DNA of 64,000 nucleotides from Athripsodes cinereus (GCA_947579605.1 OX388306.1:372001-436000), one strand, 5' to 3'. Positions 1 to 11,335 are shown, counted from the first letter of the stretch. A program made the numbers and translations. The notes: generated by a model from the sequence alone, not told the origin.

Positions 1-3000
1 TTGGCAACGTATGCTTCTAATTTAATACATTTTGTTTTTATCCAAGATAAGACTACTTTAGAATCTACAAACAAATACACATGTCTTATTTTTAATTGTT
101 CATTCAAAACATTATATACTCTATTCATTAATTTTGCTAATAAAACTGCTGCGTTTAATTCTAATCGTGGTACACTGAGCTTATTTTTAATTGGGTTGAT
201 TCTTGATTTTGAACAAAGCAAATTTATTTCTACTCGCCCATCTGTGAATATGGATCTCAGGTATACTGAACATCCATAGGCAGTATTTGATGAAGCATCG
301 GAAAATCCTATTAATTGATGTTCTAATACATTGTCTGAACAAATGCTTCTATTAACTTCTATGGGTTTCATATTTATTAAACTATTAAAAAATGTTAACC
401 ACTGCTTTAATATATTTGAAGGAGGTATGTCATCCCATTCTTGTTTTTCTTTCCACAAAGATTGAATTAATGCTTTTGCTTGAACAAATATAGGTCCCAT
501 CAGGCCTAATGGATCATAAAATTTACTAATAAAACTTAAAATTGTTCTTTTTGTCCAAACAAATCTCTCAGCCGAAGGTGATGAAAACCTAAAAACATCT
601 GCATTAACATCGAATGCTAGACCCAAGGTTTTGACTACAAAGTCACCCTCCTGCCAGTTCCGCTCGTCAAAGCACTGTAAGCTCTGTGGAATATCTGCAA
701 GTATCGCTGAATGATTAGACGACCACTTGTGCAGTGAAAATCCTCCTAATTTTAATAATTCAATCAATTGCAATTTCATATCAATGATTACATCTAAAGA
801 ATTATTACTTAACAGCACATCATCTACATATGTGCAATTCATTAATATATATGAAGCCAATGGATATTCTTCTTGATACCTTATAGCAAGTTCTTTTAAA
901 CATCTAGTAGCCAGAAATGAAGAGCTTTTTAATCCATACGTAACAGTATGTAGTTGAATACATTTAATAGACTCATCTGGAGTGTCCCTCCATAAAATAT
1001 TTTGAAGAGATCTTTGCTCTTCTTCAATTAAAATGTTTCTATACATTTGTTTGATATCACAAGTAAATACAAATTTATTTAATCTAAATAATAATAATAT
1101 ATCAAATAGTTCTCTCTGCACGACAGGTCCATTCAACATTAAATCATTCAGCGAGACCTTGTTGGAAGTTTTCATGGAAGCGTCAAAAACTACTCTGAGC
1201 TTTGTTGATATTGCATTTTCTTTTATGATAGGATGATGTGGCAAAAAATATACAGCATCTCTGGTAAGATCATAATTACTGATATCAAAATATTCAGCAT
1301 GTTTTAAATTTACATACTCATCAATAAAATCTTTGTATGAGTCAAACAATTTTCTATTAGATTTAAATCTTTTTTCTAAATTATTAAATCTTTTCAAAGC
1401 TAAGGAAAAGGATCCTCCAAGAAATTTATTTATTTCCTGATGAGGTACCTTGAAAGGTATAGCAACTTTAAATTTATTATCTTGTAAGGTTACACTACTT
1501 TTATATACCTCTTCAGCCCTTTCATTTTCCCTGATGTTTTCCATGAAAATCTCCGGAACAGATTCCTCCTGCCAAAACCTTGACATGTGTTTACTGATGT
1601 CAGTCTCACACTCCTGGCAGAAGAGGTTGACAGTTCCTTGACGAGCAGATCCTCGGATGCTTCCAGTGACGACGTCTCCGAACTGCGTCGGGATGATTCT
1701 CATGGCACCTGCAGCAACATCTAGGCAGCTATTGAGGGACCCCAGCGACTGAAAGAAAATATTTGAACTGAGCAACAGATCTATTTTTCCAGGCACATTA
1801 AATGTATCATCTGCCAACTTGATGGCTTTGGGTAATTCAAGATGATCTAATTCAACGAGGGTGCTTGGCAATTTATTGGCTATTATCTCATCAACGACTA
1901 AGCATTCTGTACTGACACGATAAGGATGTACTAAAGAAAACAAATTCAGATGCACAGAACCTTTTACTCTCGCTTGAGTGTTGGATATGCCATTCACACT
2001 CTTGTTGTTTTTTAAAACTTTCCTTTCTAGTGAATTAACTAAATCTTGAGAGATAAAAGTAGCTTCGCTCCCACTATCCAATATTGCCCTGGCAATAATT
2101 TCTTGATTATCTTTTCCAAGTATTTTTACCTTTATTGTTGGAAGAAAGATTTGATTATAGGAAACTTTGTTTCCAGAAATTAATGTAATAAACTCACCCT
2201 GTTCACCACTGTCTGTTGAACGAGGTACATGCAATAATACATTGTGCCTTTCATTGCAAGTTTGACATGTAAGCTGTCGCTTACATTTTTTTCCCTGATG
2301 CCAGTTCAGACACATAATACATCTGCCTTGTTTTCCAATAAATTCCCTTCTTTCAACTGGTGTAGCTAGAATAAATAGTGGGCATTCAACTAGTCTATGA
2401 TTACCCTTTTGACAAAAATAACATTTTTTAATAACCCTTGCTGCAAAAGAAGCTTTATTCTTTGAGAAATTATTTGTATGAAAGTTACTTTGTCCCTGGA
2501 CATGTTCGTCAGAGTTCTCAAAGGCATTTAGTCTTGTTTCCATGATACAGTAAAATTCTTTGATGGTAGGCATTTGGCTAGAATCTCTTTCAAGATGAAA
2601 GGCCTTTACTGAATTTACATCAAGTTTATTTAAAATGTGAGACAGCAATAATGTGTCCCAATATTCTACTGGCTGACCCAGATTTTTTAATGCTTCTAAA
2701 TGTTGCTTAATTTGACTAAGCATTTTTCTAATATCACCAACATTTGTTCTTTTGATGACCGGTAGGTCAATAAGAGCTTTTACATGTTCATTAATTATTT
2801 TAAATTTATTATTATACCTATCATCTAACAACTGCAAGGCCCCCCTATAGCTGCCCGCTACTATTGGTAAGTGCTTTATCAAATCAAAGGCCTCACCCTG
2901 TAAATGTGATCTAAGATACAAAAACTTTTGAATGTCTTCCAACCTACTATCTTTATCTATGACAGAGAAGAAAAATTCTTGAAAAGTATTGAAGTCACTG

Positions 3001-3404
3001 TACTTCCCTGTAAAGACCGGTATGTTGACTTGAGGCAGCTTCAGGCGACTGCTGGGCCCTGCCTCCGTAGACTGCGATGTATCATGGACGGCGGACTCAG
3101 ACACCCTGGACTCGTTGGCTTGTCGATCAATCGCCTGGAGCTGCGCCATCCTGGTCCTCAGAACCCTCATGATTTCAAAGTAGGTGTCTAATACGTTGGA
3201 TTCATCCTCTTCATCCATAAGCTCCATGTTTAAGACCTCATATTTTTCATGTAGATGTTGCGCTCTTTCAATTCTCAGAGCCAAATCCTGTTCACTGGCT
3301 CCTTGCAAGAATTCAGCGTGAATAGAATTCTTCAATTTAGTAAGGCTAGATTTGATAAATCCCCTTTGGGCAATCAGCCCTTTTTCCTTCTCTTCTGTCG
3401 GCAT
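1..3404 (-). CDS. BEL/Pao LTR retrotransposon gag-pol polyprotein, 3'-partial
   Basis: A single minus-strand frame runs from an ATG at 3402-3404 to the left window edge; every stretch I translated was free of stops. In order it shows a gag region, a zinc-knuckle region near 2230-2350 with CxxC and HNxLLH signatures, an aspartic protease with the LDSGSEATF active-site motif at about 2055-2085, a reverse transcriptase with TYVDDVLL at 812-835, and the start of RNase H (FSDASS near 280-300). This order and the Cys/His-rich region before the protease are typical of BEL/Pao. The rest of RNase H, the integrase and the 3' LTR lie outside the window. The open frame suggests a recent insertion. Small plus-strand frames here are shadows. 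Confidence 0.93.
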   Translation of the reverse strand, partial: MPTEEKEKGLIAQRGFIKSSLTKLKNSIHAEFLQGASEQDLALRIERAQHLHEKYEVLNMELMDEEDESNVLDTYFEIMRVLRTRMAQLQAIDRQANESRVSESAVHDTSQSTEAGPSSRLKLPQVNIPVFTGKYSDFNTFQEFFFSVIDKDSRLEDIQKFLYLRSHLQGEAFDLIKHLPIVAGSYRGALQLLDDRYNNKFKIINEHVKALIDLPVIKRTNVGDIRKMLSQIKQHLEALKNLGQPVEYWDTLLLSHILNKLDVNSVKAFHLERDSSQMPTIKEFYCIMETRLNAFENSDEHVQGQSNFHTNNFSKNKASFAARVIKKCYFCQKGNHRLVECPLFILATPVERREFIGKQGRCIMCLNWHQGKKCKRQLTCQTCNERHNVLLHVPRSTDSGEQGEFITLISGNKVSYNQIFLPTIKVKILGKDNQEIIARAILDSGSEATFISQDLVNSLERKVLKNNKSVNGISNTQARVKGSVHLNLFSLVHPYRVSTECLVVDEIIANKLPSTLVELDHLELPKAIKLADDTFNVPGKIDLLLSSNIFFQSLGSLNSCLDVAAGAMRIIPTQFGDVVTGSIRGSARQGTVNLFCQECETDISKHMSRFWQEESVPEIFMENIRENERAEEVYKSSVTLQDNKFKVAIPFKVPHQEINKFLGGSFSLALKRFNNLEKRFKSNRKLFDSYKDFIDEYVNLKHAEYFDISNYDLTRDAVYFLPHHPIIKENAISTKLRVVFDASMKTSNKVSLNDLMLNGPVVQRELFDILLLFRLNKFVFTCDIKQMYRNILIEEEQRSLQNILWRDTPDESIKCIQLHTVTYGLKSSSFLATRCLKELAIRYQEEYPLASYILMNCTYVDDVLLSNNSLDVIIDMKLQLIELLKLGGFSLHKWSSNHSAILADIPQSLQCFDERNWQEGDFVVKTLGLAFDVNADVFRFSSPSAERFVWTKRTILSFISKFYDPLGLMGPIFVQAKALIQSLWKEKQEWDDIPPSNILKQWLTFFNSLINMKPIEVNRSICSDNVLEHQLIGFSDASSNTAYGCSVYLRSIFTDGRVEINLLCSKSRINPIKNKLSVPRLELNAAVLLAKLMNRVYNVLNEQLKIRHVYLFVDSKVVLSWIKTKCIKLEAYVA

Positions 3405-3537
3405 ATTTTCGCCTTTTTATATTTATATTTATTTTTAATTATATTTATTTTTAATATTAAATTACTTTAATTGTTATATTTAATTGTTTATTATATTTAT
3501 ATATTATTATTTATTGTTACATAGTCCTCTTTTTTTT

Positions 3538-3810
3538 TAGAACACTTTTAGTAGGTAATATTAACCTAGTTTTTTAATATTTTTTATGGGTAAAACCCTT
3601 ATTTATTTTCAAATGTAGACATCACCACATTTAATATTTATTTTAATTTTTATTTTCTAATGTAGACATCACTACATGAGTTCTTGTTAAGAACACTTTA
3701 TTAAGTAGGTAATGTTAACCTAATTATTTTCATGGGTGAAACCCTTTATTATTTAAAAATAATAATGTAGACGTTACTACATATTAGTTTTGTTATTATT
3801 AGAAACACTT
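3538..3810. repeat. Imperfect tandem repeat in the BEL leader/LTR
   Basis: A module made of AGAACACTT, AGTAGGTAAT, TTAACCTA, ATGGGTnAAACCC and AATGTAGACATCAC occurs at about 3538-3690 and again at about 3690-3785, with a third start at about 3800. The ATGTAGACnTnACTACAT part occurs three times, at about 3615, 3660 and 3765. Confidence 0.75.
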
Positions 3811-3950
3811 ACTCGTTCATCCATATTCGGATGCACTTTATTTAAGTGGATTCACTGTGTATTGTCCATCTTGTTCGAACACGCCATTGTACATTGTAGG
3901 TTGACATCAATTTCGAACACTTAAATTTGCTCCATTTTTAGCGAGACCAA

Positions 3951-4024
3951 TCCCATCCTCACACTGGTTCATTTAAAAAATCCGGTTCGAAGGACCAATG
4001 TTTGTTCCAAGTGTGGGGATGGGA
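3951..4024. repeat. Hairpin with 14-bp stem in the BEL upstream region
   Basis: TCCCATCCTCACAC at 3951-3964 pairs with GTGTGGGGATGGGA at 4011-4024 with one G-T mismatch. A shorter arm (GGTTCGAAGGACC) sits in the loop. It could be a structured RNA near the element's 5' end or a remnant of another insertion. Confidence 0.55.
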
Positions 4025-4184
4025 GAAAGTCGGGCTAGTTTAAATTAAAAAACGGGAGCGTTTTCAACACACAGCCAACTTTATTGAAGGTTTAACAGGA
4101 AGAGGAAATCACATAATTTTGACAATAGACATCACAGATAAAGATGTGGCAGTGTTGCCATGATAAATATTTGTTGCTTAAACA

Positions 4185-4364
4185 TCTATACTAATAGGCT
4201 CCGAAACTACTGAACCGATATGAAAAATTCTTTCACTGTTGGGAAGCTACACTATCCCCGGGTGACGTAGGCTTTATTATATTTTCAAAAAATCAGGGAT
4301 CCTTACTAAAATTATTTTTTTTAAATACCTATCTACCCGTGCGAAGCCGGTGCGGATCGCTTGT
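4185..4364 (+). mobile_element. Helitron-like non-autonomous fragment
   Basis: The left end TCTATACTAATA followed by GGCTCCGAAACTACTGAACC, and the right end GTGCGAAGCCGGTGCGGATC followed by GCTTGT, match a very common lepidopteran Helitron-like repeat as I remember it. The copy is short and internally deleted. Family naming is from memory. Confidence 0.5.
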
Positions 4365-4439
4365 TTTATATAATATTTTTAAATTATTTTTACATTAATG
4401 TTTCCATATTTAGTTAGATGACTCGGTACCTACTCGTAC

Positions 4440-4720
4440 ATAATAATAATGTATTTATTTTATTTATTTATTTACGGCATTATTGCCTTTGATTACAAAA
4501 AAATATTACAAGTGGACAATTTTACAAGATACAAAACAATGAAAACTCAATGACTGCAAATTGACTACAATGACTAAAAAAAACTTTGCCTGCAATGACT
4601 AAAAATTAAATTAAATTATAAAATAAACATGTATGATGACATTATGTTGTTTCTGAGGACAATACAACACACACACCACTTACTAGTGTTAGTGGAGTAC
4701 ATTACATGCAAATAGCTGAA
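4440..4720 (-). mobile_element. LINE 3' end with ATTT-repeat tail
   Basis: On the minus strand the sequence ends in repeated AAAT units (plus-strand TTTATTTATTTA at about 4455-4473), preceded by a small hairpin, GGCAATAATGCC. The same layout (AAGGC, loop, GCC, then AAAT repeats) occurs at about 27600 and 48800, so this is read as a LINE 3' UTR. No coding part is recognisable. Confidence 0.45.
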
Positions 4721-5157
4721 TTATTATTGTACCGCATTGCGTTCCACTCATTCTAACTCCCAAATAGTACCTATGTACATGTGTATCTTAATTGAATGCC
4801 GCTGAGTGAAATGCCCGAATGTTTTTACTAATAGTACTAAAAAGACGAACTTGTCAAACAACTCTGATAATATAACCTAATGCTGACCCAGTATTTACGT
4901 TTTACTTAAAATATTCTCTCTCTAACTAGTACTTTACTACCGGGACTATACTAGGATCGCTGTATGAATGCATCTGTTACTCAGGTACTTCCCTTACTCA
5001 GGTACCCACCCTTCACAATCAATGTATTGTTTTGAATGGTGCGTCAGTGGTAGTCAACAAAAAAAAAACTAAATTCATATATCTGGTACACATTTAATAT
5101 TTTTGCCCAAGCACATAGATTATTTAAAAATAGGTTAAAATGAAACTTAAAATACCT
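4721..5157. other. No gene or recognised repeat
   Basis: Unassigned AT-rich DNA with no convincing coding stretch, RNA gene or terminal repeat. Confidence 0.5.
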
Positions 5158-5290
5158 ATAATCTATATACATAAAAGAAAGTCGGGTTAGTAACACAATT
5201 TATAACTCAAGAATGGCTATACCGATCTAAATAGTTAGAATCAGATTGATTTATATTTGCAAATTTGTAATAGGTGATTTTGAAAAAGAC
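5158..5290 (+). mobile_element. Second Helitron-like 5' fragment
   Basis: CTATATACATAAAAGAAAGT followed by a segment containing TTATAACTCAAGAATGGCTA and then an ACCGAT motif resembles the 5' end of another lepidopteran Helitron-like family. No 3' end is seen. Confidence 0.4.
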
Positions 5291-5494
5291 ATAACATATT
5301 GACCAGTTCACTATCAATAAAAGTACATCATAAAACTCTACAATTTTTTTTCGTTTTTATTTACATTCAATTTTAATAATAATGTTCTACACAATTCCTA
5401 AATTGGCTACACCTGCACGTGAGAGAATGAGACCATCATGTCTAAAATGCATTGGTAGAGCGACATGACTATAGTCCTTTCATTAATTAATTGA

Positions 5495-5785
5495 TTCATG
5501 CGGGAAATCTGTCTGTGCCTGTACTTGTATGCAGCAAAACTATCTCACAACACCATTATATCTATCAAGGAACAAAGTGCTTTAATAAATTGCCTGAAGA
5601 ACTCAAAAGTGTCAATGTTCATACAATATTTAAAAATAAATGCGTTCATTAACCCTCAAAGCACGAGCACTGCTCAATTTTGAGGGTCAAATATGTAATA
5701 AATGTGGTTTTTTTTTTAGTAAAAAGGTGTGTATATAACATTATTAAGTTGTAAATTTTACTTAAATAAAAATATTTGAATTTGA
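5495..5785 (+). pseudogene. LINE C-terminal fragment plus 3' UTR
   Basis: The frame from about 5551 to a TAA at 5650-5652 reads YQGTKCFNKLPEELKSVN and onward. This is the ending of many Jockey/CR1-type reverse transcriptase polyproteins (a W/F-N-x-LP motif followed by about 25 residues). A short 3' UTR ends in AATTTGAATTTG-like sequence near 5785. The 5' part is missing, as expected for a truncated insertion. Confidence 0.7.
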
Positions 5786-6134
5786 ATTAAGAAAAAAGAG
5801 TGAATTTGGGCTGTAAAGATGTGGTTTTTAAATAGAATTTGGTATTGATTGAAGGTAGTTTGTTATTTTTTGAAAATTGGTAGAATTTATAATTTTTTCA
5901 TATGTATAATTAGAAATATATGTATTCTATCCCGTACATAAGTTAAACTCTTTAAATGGGATAGGAAATCATATAAGTGTATTTTTGAGTAAATGTGTTA
6001 TTATTATTATTGACAATAAGACGGTTACTACAAGGATCATTACAGCTGAAGGCCAATGCGATCCCAGAAGAAAACCTTAAACGATATCCAAACGATAACA
6101 CAACTACAATATATCCTCGATTTTTCTTATTTTT

Positions 6135-6212
6135 TTATATGCAGCTGGTCTGCTGGCTATCCCACTTGTGGGATATGCCATGATGGTATAGTAGTAGTAG
6201 TAGTAGTAGTAG
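6135..6212 (+). repeat. SINE-like family A, 3' end with TAG-repeat tail
   Basis: The end CTGGCTATCCCACTTGTGGG followed by ATATGCCATGATGG and a run of TAG triplets (6186-6212) is the common 3' end of the abundant family described at 26040-26278. Only the 3' part is present. Confidence 0.8.
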
Positions 6213-6377
6213 GTAGTAGTTTTTCTTATAAATTCTGCATACGTCACGTTAAAGATATCAACTTCACCAGCCAGACCATTAAACATTTGAATAGCTCTTC
6301 CCACTGGGAAGAGCTTTTATATGTTATATACCTATGTATGTTTATGTTTATATTTTATGAATATTTTTTTTTAAATA

Positions 6378-6500
6378 CCATCATGGGATATCCCGCAAAT
6401 GAAGTAGCCAGCAGACCATCTGCTTATAGTTATACATGTCATTGTCTCCATTCGGATAAAAGGTTTGACCTTCAGGATGGGTGGCGTGCTAGAGTGAAAG
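6378..6500 (-). repeat. SINE-like family A, partial copy
   Basis: Minus-orientation copy with diverged GGGATATCCCGCAAATGAAG and GGTAGCC-type end, through the CCATTCGG part to TTCAGGATGGGTGGCGTG. Confidence 0.7.
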
Positions 6501-6520
6501 TTGACGTTAGGGAGACCTGA

Positions 6521-7325
6521 AATGGTATTCAAAGAAGAAAATGTTATAAAAAATATATATAAATTCCGTTATTTATTACAAGACATGTTATGGAAACTAT
6601 ACGTTCCCGCTCAAAACATTTCACTTCCCAGATATATTGACAACATTTTAGCTTTACGTAAGACACGTCTATCTTTTAAATCAATCTCATAACAGTGTTG
6701 ATAATACCAAAACTTGATTTCCTTTACAAAATTGAAAATAATAATTATTATATCGTCTATATCTGATTTAAATTTGTGATTATCTATCTATGTTGTTATA
6801 TCGGAGTATTATTAATTCATACTTTTGATATAAAATATTATTTCTGTGTCTTTTGATACTAATCCCAACTTATAATTGACGCGTCTTATCACAGACTTAT
6901 CAAAATATTATCAATGTGTAATATAAATTAATATATCAGTACTTATATTTGTTGCACTTACAACACTATTATTTGTATAACAACCTTCAATCAATTTATT
7001 TATAATTCTCTTCCAAGGTTACTTTCCAATGCTCCTAAAAATAGCTTGAATAAACTATTTTGTGCATATCTCAGGTTTATCTCATTGGACAAATTTCGCT
7101 AGATTGTCCCTTGCGAACTACGTGGACCTTTTTGACATTTAGGCTTCCACGATGTAGGACGAAACGAACTATGTTCAAAATTCCTTCATAGAAAGAGGAT
7201 GTAATAATTATAATGTTTTTTCAAAAATATAGCTTTATTTGAATGTTCTACGGTTATAGAATATTTAATTACGAATCCAACGACATATTATATATAACTC
7301 AATTTTCGTGAAAATGTCTTATAGC
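6521..7325. other. No gene recognised
   Basis: AT-rich DNA. The short frames have no protein-like composition and no splice-site support. No terminal inverted repeats noticed. Confidence 0.5.
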
Positions 7326-7339
7326 GGCAGGTGTTGGCG

Positions 7340-7540
7340 GCAGGCCTCACCTGTAAAAGGCAGGTGTTCGAAAAAATTAAGACATTTTACATCTTAAATT
7401 CAGCGATGAGGTTTGCCACCCATCCTGAATGTCTTGATTTTATATTGGCACGAAGAGGACAGTTTGCATGTTTGTTACATGCGGCTGATCTGCTGGCTAC
7501 CCCACATGTGTGATATGCCGTGATAGTATAGTATAGTCTT
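7340..7540 (+). repeat. SINE-like family A, near-complete copy
   Basis: Contains in order GGCAGGTGTTCGAAAAAAT-type head, TTTACATCTTAAATTCAGCG, CCACCCATCCTGAATGTCTT, GAGGACAGTTTGCATG and the end GCTACCCCACATGTGTGATA with GCCGTGATAGTATAGTATAG. A degraded second copy follows at about 7568-7660. Confidence 0.8.
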
Positions 7541-7567
7541 ATAGCGGATTTCGAAACTCGGCGACTC

Positions 7568-7660
7568 GTATATTGTCACCCATCCTGTATGTTATATTTT
7601 TTATAGCACGGAGAAGACGATCTATAACAGTGTTCATTTCATGCAGATAATCTACAGGTT
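7568..7660 (+). repeat. SINE-like family A, degraded copy
   Basis: CACCCATCCTGTATGTTATA, GCACGGAGAAGACGAT and TTTCATGCAGATAATCTACA align with the middle of family A with many changes; the 3' end is missing. Confidence 0.5.
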
Positions 7661-8049
7661 ACTTACTAGCTGCTCTTTTTGTGAAAGATATAAAAATATA
7701 TGTGATATAAATAGATATTGTTTTAATGCGATTCTCTCCGTTTTATCATCGCAATATTGTCCATACTTCAGATTTATATTTTTCATGTATCCTGTTTATT
7801 TCCCAAACTATTATAGTCCGTCTTGTACTCTCTGTATACCTGAAATATATATACATAATAAGAAACACAAAGGTAATATTATTATTATCATTGGTTGATA
7901 TAGTTTATATGTGAAATAATAAAATATTACATTAAATACGCGCATTATATTGTCGTCCCATAAAACATACCTACCTATTATTTTGCCTCTATTGAGCCGA
8001 CTTACTAATACCTGGTTATGTTTCATAGAAAATACAAATAATATAAATA

Positions 8050-8588
8050 AGAGATGCAACGAATAGTAGGTATATTTGACTGAATACCGAATATTATGCA
8101 AGAACATGTGCCGAATAACCGAATATTAGGCAAAACAATGATGAGAGCGTGCAGTACTCCCGACCGCGCAACTTTTTGTCGCTAGGTACATCATAGACAT
8201 ACTAGACTTTTTTGTGTTCCAACATTAAATTTTTTGCATCACAACTTGCCGCGTATTAATTTGAAATACGATTGATTTCGAAACTATATATAAGTGTATA
8301 TTAAATAAATACATTTTATCTAAGTAAAAATGTGTTTAATTGTGTTTTATCAGATATGTAAATTAAATTATGCAATTAATTAGATATTTGAGGATTAATA
8401 AATTATGCATCTGCAGCTGACAAGGAAATAGCAATAATCTACAAGCTATTAGTTCCTTCCAGTTTTACATATAAACTGTTCGGCAGAATACCGAATAATA
8501 GACTAAATATTCTGTATTTGACCGAATAGTAAAAATGTTGCCGAATAGGCAGAATACCGAATATTTGCCTAATATTCGTTGCATCTCT
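8050..8588. mobile_element. hAT-like non-autonomous DNA transposon
   Basis: Inverted ends are AGAGATGCAACGAATA at 8050-8065 and TATTCGTTGCATCTCT at the right end; the inner ends (GTAGGTATATT against AATATTTGCCTA) also partly match. The motif CCGAATA occurs seven times near the two ends, all in the same orientation (at about 8086, 8110, 8117, 8488, 8520, 8536 and 8549). Subterminal motif clusters are typical of hAT elements. No exact 8-bp target duplication is visible and there is no transposase frame. Confidence 0.65.
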
Positions 8589-9164
8589 ATTAAAAATAAA
8601 TAATATTTTCTCTTCTGGTATAAGTGTATTTTTGTGTATTTCTTCTAATACGAATAGTTTGATATCGAAATGGGTCAAATCCATAAATCCTTTTGTAGTA
8701 AAATATTAGTACAAACCAAAAATTATTTACAGCTCTTCCCTGCTTTATACCAAAATACAAAATGACCGACGCGTCTTTGGAAATACTTGGCTCTTGTTGC
8801 TCAGCTGTAGTAAAAAGTTACTAATCGCCTGATGATGGAGTCGAGAGTCTTTGAATACTAGTACACGAAGTTAATAAAAGTCATTTTGGAAGTATCCTAC
8901 ATACTGTGTTTTTTTTTTATCTTTCGGCTTAAAAGTTGGTATAAATCTCTCGACTGGCATGTAAAAAAATATAACATAATACATATCTCTCTGCGGTGTT
9001 ACGTATTGTGTAGGTACCACCCCTATGTATTTATGTTTACATATAATATGTATGTATGGTTATTATTTTTAAGGTTGACTACACTATGTTTTTGTTTTAT
9101 TGGAGGCACGGAGTACACTGTACGTACTACTAGTATTTTATTGCGCTGTTGCGTTATATTGCAG

Positions 9165-9780
9165 GGTGAACAGATCCTGCTAGATAGATCACGAAACCTG
9201 CTAAAATTGTTCGAAAAAAAAATGAGTTGATGTTACGCTAATCGAATCGTGTGTGCGAGGAGTACCTACCGCATAATATTATGACTGTTGTGATCTGAAT
9301 TTCGTCCGAAATGCTTGCAGAAAATCAATATGCATTCCATGTCAAATATATTATGTTTTGAGCAGAGATTTGGCTCTCGTCTTTGCGTATGGTAGGTACT
9401 AGACTCGGTCCGTCGCCAGGATACGCACTAAATATTTGTGCGCAGTAAAATTACCTGATATATAAGAAATCTCATATTTTAGTAGATATTTATTATTTAT
9501 TTTTTAAGATGTTTTTTTTTGACGAACAATTCGCTTAGAGACAACAAATTAACGAATACATAGTGTTCCATGTGATAAAATAAAGAGATATAATGATTTT
9601 TTATTGTAATTTATGACTATGGTTTGCTTTTAAAACATTTACGTCACATCAGGTTCATTAACAGGTAATATAGAATTTTGGTATGGTCAGGATCGTAACA
9701 AAAACCTGCTAAACTTTAAAAATGCTAGATCCTGCTAAATCTGTTACTAAACTAACAGTTTCCTGCTAAATCCGTTCACC
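9165..9780. mobile_element. Possible small DNA transposon with GGTGAAC ends
   Basis: GGTGAACAGAT at 9165-9175 is matched by ATCCGTTCACC at 9770-9780 (inverted, one mismatch). CCTGCTA recurs close to both ends (about 9176, 9198, 9707, 9731, 9762). No coding capacity is seen. The short terminal match makes this tentative. Confidence 0.35.
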
Positions 9781-10129
9781 GTTGTTGCGTTACGTTATGT
9801 TGTATGTGAAATGATAATGTTTAGATTTGATTGCCGCCATAAAACACGACATAAAACGGTTTCCTTCGCGCTGCCATCACATTTCCTCTTCACTTCATTT
9901 TACTTGTACACGCATCTCACATATTATATAGATTATTATACTGGTATGCAGCACAGCACAGCACACATAATATTATTGTGTCTCATACAGTTATACTCAT
10001 ATATATGTCGTTGGATTCATAATTAAATATTCTATAACCGTAGAAAATTGTTTCTTTAAAAATACTCACCATTTGTACAAAAAAAATTAAAATAAAATGA
10101 TGAGAAAAGAATCCCGCCAAATCCCTTAA

Positions 10130-10833
10130 GGGGCCCCTTTAGTAAAACGATAAAACATTCAATTTTCAACAAGTTTGGTACACAAACTCTCAAAACTTGT
10201 TGACCCTAGGAACATTTTGATTTGATAAAATATGAAAACAAATATTAATTACCAATATCAATTTTTAACTTTAAAAAAAAACTTGATTTTAGCTTCATAG
10301 TATTCGTTTATAAAAAAGCATATTTCTAAAAATCAAATTCGGGGGTGTGTTTGGTACATAAATGCACGAGAATCCTACAAATTTTCATATATTTTTTTAA
10401 ATATTACGAATACTTAGATAGTTATTACAATTATAGAACAAAAAATTCTATTTTTTTTGTTTTTTCATGGATATTGACCGATTTAAAAAATTTTTTTTTT
10501 GATAAAATTTCTCATATTTTGGAACCAAAAATCACCACATGAACTCGATTTTTTGTATACTATTTTGTGTATTTATATGCTTGACAGGATAAATAAAAAA
10601 TATATTTATTTTACAAATAATTTGTATTTTGATATAACAAAATAGAGTACCTAAATATATCTCGTCAGTCTGCGATTTATTTATTTTTTTAGTAAAATAC
10701 TAATATTGGTAATAAATATTTGTTTTTTTATTTTATCAAATCAATATGTTCACAAGGCTCAACAAGTTTTGGTAGTTTTTCTATCAAATTCGTTGAAAAT
10801 TTAATATTTTACCGTTTTTGCTAAACGGGGCTC
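10130..10833. mobile_element. TTAA-flanked fold-back element (MITE)
   Basis: TTAA at 10126-10129 and again at 10834-10837 flanks a 704-bp element. The ends GGGGCCCCTTTAGTAAAACG and, inverted, GAGCCCCGTTTAGCAAAAAC continue into long imperfect terminal inverted repeats of roughly 120 bp. A TTAA target duplication is the hallmark of piggyBac-type transposition, but the termini do not start with the usual CCY. No transposase frame is present. Confidence 0.75.
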
Positions 10834-11214
10834 TTAATGTGCTTTTTAATATCCTTTATAACTTTATAACTACCGACCAATAGGAGCTATTTTTATGTAC
10901 CTATACAAAATGAACGGTTTATTTTTATTCAATGGCGAAATATATTTTAAAATTGAACTGTTGTAACAATCTTCTAATTAACGAACTTAGTAATAAAATA
11001 TTCAATCTTAGTTTGGGTTTGGCTCTGTGAATTGTCTATACATGTTATGTTATGTTAAACTCAATACAGAAATCGATTGGCAAAATCGCTCTGAAAAAAG
11101 AGACTTATTTTCACACTCTACTTCGAAGGGGAGCTATAAAAAACGAATGAAAAATAAGTAAACAGTGTTAGTCGTACCTTCTCCACAAGAAATTGTTTCT
11201 AAATCCCAATTCCA

Positions 11215-11335
11215 GAAATTGTTTCTAACTAGCGGTCTATACACTCGCCTTGTAAGCTATAGGTCGTGGGTTCAATTCTCGGAAATGTTTCTGCTCGTTT
11301 CCGGAGTTGAATTGATTGGAATGATTAGTCTAGAG
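11215..11335 (+). repeat. tRNA-derived SINE head
   Basis: TAGCGGTCTATACACTCGCC (A-box-like) is followed 31 bases later by GGGTTCAATTC (B box), with a run between them that could be an anticodon arm. The acceptor stem is not closed and no CCA-type tRNA end is present, so it is a SINE promoter region and not a tRNA gene. Confidence 0.55.

Larger units (their letters stand above)
3405..4100 (-). mobile_element. Leader and probable 5' LTR of the BEL/Pao element
   Basis: This non-coding stretch lies directly upstream (minus sense) of the gag start. It is T-rich near gag and contains imperfect tandem copies of a module and a hairpin, listed separately. I could not define LTR ends or a primer-binding site, because the partner LTR is outside the window. 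Assignment to the element rests on position. Confidence 0.5.

Noticed and set aside
6056..6520. 154-codon plus-strand frame
   Set aside because: Overlaps two SINE-like copies and a TAG microsatellite (runs of Val); no protein character.
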